Positions 57,101 through 64,000 of a DNA stretch of 64,000 nt are shown here, in pieces (the first letter of the stretch is position 1; each line of letters begins with the position of its first letter). Origin of the DNA: Onthophagus taurus (taxonomy: Eukaryota > Arthropoda > Insecta > Coleoptera > Scarabaeidae); the NCBI RefSeq assembly GCF_036711975.1, contig NC_091967.1, positions 1,116,001 through 1,180,000 on the forward strand, given 5' to 3'. The position numbers and the translations under genes are program-made. Under the pieces are notes generated by a model. That model had not been told where the DNA came from. It did no database searches and was given only the letters and a program-made list of their open reading frames with translations.

Positions 57101-60100
57101 AGGCCTATAATTTGAATCCAAAAGGTAAATAATGGTGTTATCTAAAGGTAATCCAATTGGAACTTTTTCTTGATGTTCTAGCTGCTTTAATCCTTCGATT
57201 ATATGAAAAGTAACGTCTCCCATTATTTCAGTACTTCCGTAAAAGTTTAACAGTTTGTGTTCGTTTTCGGGGAAGTGGTGGTAAAATTCTTTAGCTAAAG
57301 AAACCACAAGAGTTTCTCCTGAGCATATCCAAAGTCGTAAATGTTTTAATGCTCCGTGTTTTTTCTAAAATTAAATTGAAATCTTTTTAAAAACAGGTTG
57401 AAGAAAGTTGATTCTAATTTTACTTCAATAAAAATGTATACAGGTTGTCCCGTTAAGCGTACGGAGCGGCTGTATCTCAACAACGGTAAGGCCTAGAGGT
57501 TTGGGAAAAAAATCCTTATAAGTAAAGTGGGCAAGAGAAATAGCTGGAAATTAGTTTGAAGTTCGTAATTCGACCGCTAGGGGACGTAACTGCCATAGAG
57601 AAACATAAAATTCCTGCTATCTCAGAAATTTGGACGATGAGCTATAACGTTGACAACATCATTTAGTAGCTTGGATAATACCGCATCGCTTTTGTTTTGC
57701 GATATTTCTCATATCTGTCATAATAAGGGAGGGGGAAGCCAATGCGTTTTCAAATGTTTACATTTTAATATCTCCTGGACCATTCAACCAATTTGAATAT
57801 TTTTAGTCTTGTTTGAAAGAGCATTTCATGCTCTTTTAAAAGATATTTTCAGTAAGACCGCTTGGTTTAAAACAAATAAGCTAGAGGGCGTTATCTGCAG
57901 CGGTTACATATTTTTGTGATTTTTGAAAAAAAGTTAAATGGAACGGTACTATTTACTTCACAGACCGTTAATCACCATAAAATTTGCTAAATATTAGTGA
58001 AAACCGCATCTCGATATCTCCATTCATTCTCGAATTATAAAAGAAAATGTTAAAAATTCGTATATCTTAATCGGATCAAGTTACCTTAGGAAACAAATAA
58101 GAGAGAACAAACATTTTATTATCTAGAACCTTCCTTCACACTTTATCCAAACTTAGAACTGCTTCAAAACTACTTTTGAAGCGTGTTGAAAAGCCAACGG
58201 ATCAATGAAATATCAACAATGATAATAAAACAAAATAAACCAAAACACTTAGAATAACTTAAATTTTTGGCGAGGGAAAGTGAGGGAGAGGGAGGCGGAA
58301 GAGATTAGAGGGGTGAGACAAGAGGGTGAAGTTTGGAAATATATAAACAAAATAAGGAAAGTACGAGAGGAAATAACCAGTGAAATACAAATGACGGAGT
58401 GGAGAGATTACTTCAAGGGTCTGCTGGAGGGGGAAGAGGAGAGGCGGGTAGAGGAGGTAGATACAGGGGGGCGGAGAGGAGAGGAGATGGCCGGGGAACA
58501 AATGGAGGCGGCGTTGGGGGGACTAAAGAGGGGGAAGGCTCCAGGGGAGGACGGGGTCCAGAATGAGGCATGGCTGGAGGCAACGGGAGAAGTGAGGGGA
58601 AAGTTGTTGGAAGCGCTGAACAAAGTTTGGGAAGGGGAAGGGTTTCCGAATGGATGGAGGACGGCGATAATAAGCCCCTTGTACAAGAAGGGAGTGAAGG
58701 GAGTAGTGGAAAGTTATAGGGGAATTAGCTTAATGGACTCGGTGTACAAGATATATGCGAAGGTGCTGCTACAGAGGTTGGAGGAAGAGATGGAAGAGAA
58801 AGGGATCTTACCGGACGGACAGGCAGGATTTAGAAAGGGAAGGGGCGCGATAGATAACGTGTACATATTGAAGCACTTGGTGGATAAAGAGCTGGAAGGG
58901 AAGGGAGGGAAGCTTTACGCCCTATTCATAGATCTAAAGGCAGCGTTTGATAAGGTGAATAGAGGGAAGTTATGGGAGGAGATGAGGAGAAGAGGGATTA
59001 CTGGTGGGACAATAAACAGGGTGAGGGAGATATATGCAGAGACGATAGCTAGGGTAAAGGTGGGGGACGAGTTGACGGATAGGTTCGGGACAACGAGGGG
59101 TTTGAGGCAGGGATGTCCACTCAGTCCCGCTCTGTTTGCCTTGTATACCGCAGACATGGAAGACAGATTGACCGGTGGGCAGATGGGAGGTGAGGTTGTA
59201 GGGAGGAGGAAGGTGCATTCACTGGCTTACGCGGACGATTTGGTGGTAGTGGCGAGAGAGGCGAAGGAGATGAAGGCGATGATGCGGAGTTTGGAGAGTT
59301 ATTTTAGGGGGAAGGCTCTGGAGGTGAATGTAGGAAAGACAAAGGTTATGAAGTTCTGTAAAGGGGGTAGAAGGAAGAGCGAAGACTGGAGTTGGGAAGG
59401 GAAGGAGATAGAGGAGGTGAGGGAGTACACATATTTGGGGTACAGCTTTAGAGAGGACAACAAGGAAGGCGCGCATGTGAGGGCAATGGCAAAGAAGGCG
59501 AATAAGGTGATGGGGCAGGTCTGGGGGTGGGGAGAGAGATTATTTGGAAGGGATATGGGAAAAAGAAAGATGATATTCGAGTGCTTGATTAGAAGTGTTA
59601 TGATGTACGGGGCGGAGCTTTGGGGGTGGAAACAGCAAGGGCTGTTGGAAGGCGTACAGGCTAGGTATTGGAGATGGGTTTTGGGGTTGGCAAAAGAGAC
59701 GCCGGAGTACATAGTCAGAGAAGAGGTGAAGGTTGATAAGTTAAGAGTGGAGGCGGGTAAAAGGGCGGTACGTTTTGAGGAGAGGGTTGAAGGGAGGTCT
59801 CAATGTAAAATTTTGGGGGAGTGCTGGAAAGAGATTAAGGCAGGGAAAGGGGGTTATGGGCAACGAGGGAGGGAGGAATATTTCAGAAGGGTGGGGTACT
59901 CAGTGAAAGCGGTAGATGATAGAAGGAGGGAAGGGATTGAGATGTGGAAAGAGCTGGAGAGCAGGGATAGAGATGTATAGAGGCAAGAAAGAAGGGGGCA
60001 GATAAGGGAGAGCAGGTACAACCCTAAGTACGAGGAAATAATAACGGAGGGATTGCCGAAGTACCTGTCGGTGGAGGGGGATGAGGAGGGGAAGAGGATG

Positions 60101-62850
60101 GTGGCAAGATTCAGATGCGGCAATGAGGAAAGAGCGAATAGGTATTGGATGAGAGATGATGAGAGGGGTTGTAGGCTATGTGGGGGGGGAGTGGGAGTCG
60201 TTGGAGCACCTACTGAGGGAGTGTGACGAGCTAAGAGAGGAGGTGATCGGCTGGAAGCAGGTGCTGGGGGAGGGGGCAGAGGGAAGAGAATGGATGAGGG
60301 AGGTGGTGGCGACAAGGCAGCGTAGGGAGATGCGGAGAGGAGATGGGGAGGGGTAGGATAGGAAATAAAATGTATTGTATTGTAATGTGATATATGTAAT
60401 TGTAGTATTGTTAAAATTTAATTGTTTGGGGAATGTATTGCTGATATGGTAGCAATAAACTTAATTAATTAACTTAAATTTTTGGCAAAAATAACTCACT
60501 AATGTGCGAAATGCCTTTCATAAACCTCGATGTATTTATTTAATCTAGTTTCGACGAAAAAAAAAGCGCTGCTTAAGTCTCAGCCCTGGACACGTTTCTA
60601 CTGGTATTTAGTGTTTTGTCATATTTTCCCTGGTAATTGGTTTTTCTTGAAAAGTCAGGTCGTTTAGTCTACCCAATAGATAAAGGGGTGAAAGCAGTGT
60701 GGGTTTTGCTCGAACCAAGAATGCATATTATGCAAGTTTACATCAGCTTGTGGACAGATGCTTCATGCATCCATAGCATTTGTGATAAAAGGTTTGGATT
60801 TGCCCAAATCATATTTAAAAGTCAATGGTAATAGTTCAGTCTGTTATCATAATCGGTATCTGTTAAGGCCTGATGTAAAACAACGTGGTGGAGATATTAT
60901 TCTCTTGAGAACTCTTGTGGACAATTATTTTCGGAGTTCCCAGATTATGTGGGATCACATTGTGCACCAATGTGATTTACGAATTCATAGAGATGTCTGA
61001 ATGGGCTACACGTTGCCAGTTTTCCGTAATCGCTAAGTCAATCTTAAAAACACTTCTAGAGAAAAATGTCTTTCTTTGTCGTAATTGCATTGCACATTTT
61101 TGCCATACAGTTGTATCGTATTCGAAACATTGAAAATAAATCATCATACGCTCTATCATACGCTTCTGCGTTAGTAAATGACATGTTTACAGTTACCATG
61201 GTTATGTGATTTGTTTTCCTCGATAAGGTAACTGGATCCGATTGATGGCACTCGAGTTTTTAACATTTTCTTCTATAACTCGAGAACGGGTGGCGATATC
61301 GAGATGCGGTTTTCACTAAAATTTAGCAAATTTTAAGGTGACTAAGGGTCTCTGAAGTAAATAGTATCGTTCCATTTAACTTTTCTTCAAAAATCACAAA
61401 AATATGTAATCGCTGCAGATAACGTCCTCTAGCTCATTTGTTTTAAAGCAGACGGTCTTACTGAAAATATCTTTAAAAAGAGCATAAAATGCTCTTTCAA
61501 ACAACACCGAAAATATTCAAATCGGTTGAATGGTCTAGGAGATATTAAAATGTAAACATATGAAAACGCATTGGCCTCCCCCTCCCTTATTATGACAGAT
61601 ATGAGAAATATCGCAAAACAAAAGTGATGCGGTATTATCCAAGCTATTAAATGATGTTGTCAAAGTTATAGCTCATCGTCTAAGTTTCTGAGATAGCGGG
61701 AACTTTATGTTTCTCAATGGCAGTTACGCCCCCTAGCGGTCGAATTACGAACTTCAAAATAATTTCCAGCTATTTCTCTTGGTCACTTTGCTTATAAGGA
61801 TCTTTTTCCCAAACCTCTAAGCCTTACCGTTCTAGAAATACAGCCGCTCCGTACGCTTAACGGGACACCCTGTATATATTCTTAAATCTTTATATCATTT
61901 AATGATCTAAAACTAGAATTAACAAGTGATTTAACCCGAAAGTTTTTAATTCCATATCTAATGTTACTTTTAGTTTTAATTCAATTAACACCGGCCGTGA
62001 AAGCCTTCGTACTTATAATTATTTGTTATACCTGCGATTTTAAGTACATCAATAGAGACCTCAGAAGTGAAGGCACAAGGACTAACCTTTCTATCTGTAA
62101 ACAGAGAAACGGGAAGTTAGTTAAATGGGAGGCGTGAAGATTGTTACGTTACACGTTGTAATTGGCGTCATTATTGAAAAAAATTGTATTATTGAAAATT
62201 GAAGGTCGTCGTTTAGATGAGTTTTTATTATTTTTTGTGTTATTAAGTTGTAAATTAAATTTTTTTTTAATTAGAATCATGAATATTAATTAGTTTTTAA
62301 AAAGAGATTTAGTCCAGTTAAATTAAGATAACCTTTACCAATATGCAATTTATCAATATTAATTAACTATGTCACGGCACAAGTATCTAATCAATATTTA
62401 AATTATTTTGCTCGAGCTAAACTGACCGTAATATTCGTAAGTATGTAATTGCAAAATAGGTTGACTTTCACCTGTTGGTCGTTGTTGCGTGTGGTCAGGA
62501 AAACGCGAATTACGACAGAACACGAGAGATGAATGGAAAATTACATCTCCGAACGAAATCCCGATATACTTTCCTTTTTTTATACTTTTCATCACGATCA
62601 AATTTAAATATTTTTTCACTCACCTTGTACTTATCAAGAAGGGTAACCAGTTTTTCTGGATCTTGTGTTATTGTTTTTTTGACCACCAAAATAGACATTC
62701 CATTTATGAGAGGACCCCATATTTCAGAGACGCTATCCACAAAAGTTAAAGCCGTCTTAAAAACTCCCACTTTTTCTGACTGGCTGTACGGAAACGTTTT
62801 AAATTGCCAATAAAGTCGATTTAAAATAATATTATGTGGTAAACGAACAC
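51194..62850 (-). CDS. e: Ebony, beta-alanyl-dopamine (NBAD) synthase, 3' part
   Basis: An NRPS-like enzyme that activates beta-alanine and couples it to dopamine or histamine; it acts in cuticle pigmentation and glial neurotransmitter handling. Exons (- order): 62624-62850, 62032-62094, 56389-57364, 56190-56331, 55872-56135, 51194-51515. All are in phase, about 660 residues visible. Adenylation motifs: FYGSTEIMGD, LYRTGDFGK, GRTDSQVKIRGHRVDLAEVE, NGKVDRQALL. Carrier motif NFYEIGGNSLNS carries the phosphopantetheine serine. The C-terminal amine-selecting domain follows (SFYQKADLEQW, ALNFDARDEPEVN, ILHSFMMGTHSS, WKPI end). The 5' exons lie beyond the right edge. Large introns hold a satellite (51516-55871) and a mariner/LINE nest (57365-62031). 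Confidence 0.95.
51600..55679. repeat. Dimeric ~363-bp satellite array, ~11 units
   Basis: Direct tandem units at about 51661, 52024, 52384, 52747, 53110, 53473, 53836, 54196, 54560, 54923, 55283 and 55650 (anchor ATTATTAATTA), mostly 360-364 bp apart. Each unit has two diverged ~181-bp halves. One has TTTAATGCAACAAGCCGTTT and GAGAAATAAATTTTTGAA. The other has TTTCCAATGAACCAACCCGT and GAGAAAACAATATTTGAA. It fills most of the last ebony intron. A short inverted piece lies at 29770-30195 and 33981-34170. Confidence 0.95.
55680..55871. other. Unique end of the ebony intron
   Basis: Between the satellite and the exon at 55872. It contains GGATATCCGGTCGAAGGTGA and GCCGAATATCCG, an imperfect inverted repeat, possibly the remains of a DNA element. 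Not assigned. Confidence 0.3.
58272..60469 (+). mobile_element. R1/I-like non-LTR retrotransposon, copy 2
   Basis: Flanked by a perfect 17-bp duplication, TAACTTAAATTTTTGGC (58255-58271 and 60470-60486). 5'-truncated at the start of the RT region. The 3' UTR ends AGCAATAAACTTAATTAAT. Same family as copy 1 at 800-3087, but without the MITE and better preserved. Confidence 0.92.
58280..60356 (+). pseudogene. LINE reverse transcriptase (copy 2, nearly intact)
   Basis: Open for 566 codons to a TAG at 59978-59980, then continues in the same frame to a G-run near 60182. There a one-base shift moves the C-terminal knuckle into another frame (...LEHLLRECDEL, stop 60356). Motifs: ESYRGISLMDSVYKIY, GFRKGRGAIDNVYILKH, LFIDLKAAFDKVN, GLRQGCPLSPALFALY, AYADDLVVVA and YTYLGYSFREDN. 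Codon use is strongly purine-rich (GAG/AGG/GGG), unlike the AT-rich host genes. Confidence 0.92.
61905..62018. mobile_element. CTAG-family element beside an ebony splice donor
   Basis: TCTAAAACTAGAATTAAC..., TTTAACCCGAAAGTTTTTAA and the conserved 3' end CACCGGCCGTGAAAGCCTTCG. Its right end lies only ~14 bp from the donor of the 63-bp ebony exon (62032-62094). Confidence 0.75.
62095..62623. other. Ebony intron
   Basis: AT-rich. Several short open frames on both strands overlap its right end but lack family features; the real coding exon starts at 62624. Confidence 0.4.
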
Positions 62851-63034
62851 CTGAAAAAATATAAAAGATCATTTATTTAACATCGCCATTAACCGATGCA
62901 ACCTCGGCTTAATTAATCAAAAGACTCCACATGATAAAGCCGAGGCCAAAGTGCTGCAATATGATAACCACATTCACATCCACATTGAGGTAGATATGAA
63001 ATTAATCGTTAAACCTCGGTCACAAGTAAGCTCT

Positions 63035-63180
63035 GTTTAGACCCACTTTTACTACCTCCTGATAAATTTATCCGATAGATAAATCCAGTTCTTAGCCAAT
63101 GAGAGCGCTTAAAACCGGCGTAACCATGGCAACTATCCTCTAGATAGGTTATCAGGAGGATGGTAAAAGTGGGCCTTAGG
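63035..63180. mobile_element. Short Harbinger-like MITE
   Basis: Inverted ends GACCCACTTTTACTACCTCC and GGAGGATGGTAAAAGTGGGCC enclose ~100 bp. TTTATCCGATAGATAAAT occurs here and again at about 63202, suggesting that two related elements lie side by side. Assignment by resemblance to the next element's terminus. Confidence 0.5.
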
Positions 63181-63507
63181 GTCGGTTGTACCAACTCCCG
63201 ATAAATTTATCCGATAGATAAATTGGCGCACTTAGGCCCACTACTACCACTCATAGTTAAAGTCTCTGATAGCTTAAAAATTGGTTACTACCACGGTATT
63301 TATCTTATAGATACCGCTATCCAAAAGATAACATTTGAAATATCTGTAATCCGTGCTGATAACTAAGGGATAACTGCGGATACCTAACCTCAAATAGGAT
63401 TTATACTGACGTATAAAATTCGAGCGTTTTACTATTTCAGTTAAAATAAAAAAAGTAATATAAACTTAAATAAAAAACTATTAATAATTAACATTAGATA
63501 AAGTCAT

Positions 63508-63984
63508 CGTGGATAATTTCTTCGATATTGGAGATGAAGAACAAATTTTTGAAGAAATCAATGATAATAAGGAGTAGAGTTGACCATTTAAATATTCATT
63601 GAGAATTCATTTGAATTTCATCAAATTCATCAAAATTTTAGTAATAATGCTGTACCTCCGTCAAACCGTTTGTTGTTGACTCTTCGGTTTTATACAATAG
63701 GTAACATGTTGCGATCCATAGCATATTTTGCAGGAGTGAGTGTACAATTGGCATCTTCAGTCGTTCATCATGTTAGTTGTGCCATTATTGTATACCATCA
63801 CATTTTAACATACAATAATACGAGTATACATACTTTTTGCTTTCCTTGCCATGTAACTTCATCACTTTTTTTGTTTTCTATTACGTTTTTATGTTTGATA
63901 ACAAATTCAAGAAGATGTTCGCATTCTTCTTTGATGAAATTGGTGGTTTGTCGCCTTTTCTCAGTCTCCATTTCCAAATTTTAA
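63508..63984 (+). pseudogene. Harbinger transposase N-terminal fragment
   Basis: VPPSNRLLLTLRFYTIGNML then RSIAYFAGVSVQLASSVVHH and VSCAI match the N-terminal helical region of HARBI1-type transposases (x-L-R-F-x-A-T-G-x-x-x-x-x-I-x-x-x-x-G-V-S). A TAG at about 63574 interrupts the frame and the nuclease domain is absent, so the copy is probably broken. Confidence 0.65.
63810..63971 (-). CDS. Myb/SANT-like DNA-binding protein of Harbinger, first exon
   Basis: METEKRRQTTNFIKEECEHL, LEFVIKHKNVIENKKSDEVT and WQGKQK match the Myb/SANT-like domain found in Harbinger accessory proteins (K-x-x-x-I-E-N-K-K-S-D-x-V-T-W). Start at 63971. A donor GTATGT follows KQK near 63845, so the rest is on another exon or lost. 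It overlaps the transposase remnant on +, which suggests nested or rearranged copies. Confidence 0.6.
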
Positions 63985-64000
63985 TTTTAAGGTTACAACA

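Larger units (their letters stand above)
57441..61872. mobile_element. Mariner-like long-TIR element carrying a LINE insertion
   Basis: Ends CAGGTTGTCCCGTTAAGCGT and CGCTTAACGGGACACCCTG between TA dinucleotides (57439-57440, 61873-61874). The arms are ~655 bp (57441-58095 and 61216-61872). The centre (60486-61215) on - holds decayed transposase residues (DVNLHNMHSWFEQNPH at about 60700-60760, matching the family's V-N-R-H-N-x-x-x-W-x-x-x-N-P-H). The LINE at 58272-60469 sits inside. The whole nest is in an ebony intron. Confidence 0.85.
63228..64000. mobile_element. Harbinger (PIF) element, left part, cut by window edge
   Basis: Starts near GGCCCACTACTACCACTC (63234). On + it has a transposase start (VDNFFDIGDEEQIFEEINDN at about 63510) and helix-turn-helix region (63655-63780); on - it has a Myb/SANT-like protein. 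Two oppositely oriented genes, a DDE transposase and a Myb-like protein, are the standard Harbinger layout. Confidence 0.65.

Noticed and set aside
59299-59712. Several 80-150-codon - strand open frames under the second LINE copy
   Set aside because: Same antisense effect of GAG/AGG-rich coding sequence.
1-64000. tRNA and rRNA genes
   Set aside because: No sequence with paired tRNA A/B boxes and a plausible cloverleaf, and no rRNA-like conserved blocks, were seen by eye; a tRNAscan-SE or Infernal run would be needed to exclude divergent cases.

Overview
This window is nuclear DNA from an insect, most likely a beetle. It is AT-rich, its genes have GT-AG introns, and three of them are recognisable arthropod genes: an inebriated-type SLC6 transporter, ebony, and a peroxisomal acyl-CoA oxidase. 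Most of the sequence is nested transposable elements. The order assignment is inference, since no marker locus is present.

Host genes, left to right. (1) A complete five-exon ACOX3-like acyl-CoA oxidase on + (3846-9676); its third intron holds a Penelope-like element that itself carries a solo-LTR-like insert. (2) A THAP9/P-element-transposase-like remnant on + (9894-10938). (3) A complete eight-exon inebriated-type SLC6 transporter on - (13134-37060), about 820 aa, with a long N-terminal exon separated from the transporter core by a 14.6 kb intron. (4) A 5'-nucleotidase-family gene on - (48859-50708), three exons and about 578 aa, intact but with most metal-binding residues replaced. (5) The 3' two-thirds or so of ebony (beta-alanyl-dopamine synthase) on - (51194-62850), which runs off the right edge. 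Every splice junction given here was checked for phase and for continuity of the family alignment.

Mobile DNA. It includes two copies of one R1/I-like LINE (800-3087 and 58272-60469), a CR1-like LINE (14276-16085), a jockey-like LINE (30196-33980), an R1/jockey-like LINE split by a Harbinger element (23930-27760), and LINE fragments at 19390-19830 and 41740-43330. There are several TA-flanked fold-back/mariner elements (19891-21170, 31851-33095, 38111-40236, 57441-61872), a 4.15 kb giant fold-back (43803-47953), a second Harbinger at the right edge, and a 1.05 kb dispersed repeat in two copies. A CTAG-rich hairpin module recurs at about eleven places. It borders the Penelope-like element, a long-TIR element and short non-autonomous copies with a common 3' end.

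A satellite of about 363 bp, built from two diverged halves of about 181 bp, fills 51.6-55.7 kb inside the last ebony intron. A short inverted piece of the same satellite sits in the first inebriated intron, split by the jockey-like LINE. The nesting order can be read from target-site duplications. In three cases, conceptual removal of the insert plus one duplication restores the host element's reading frame exactly.
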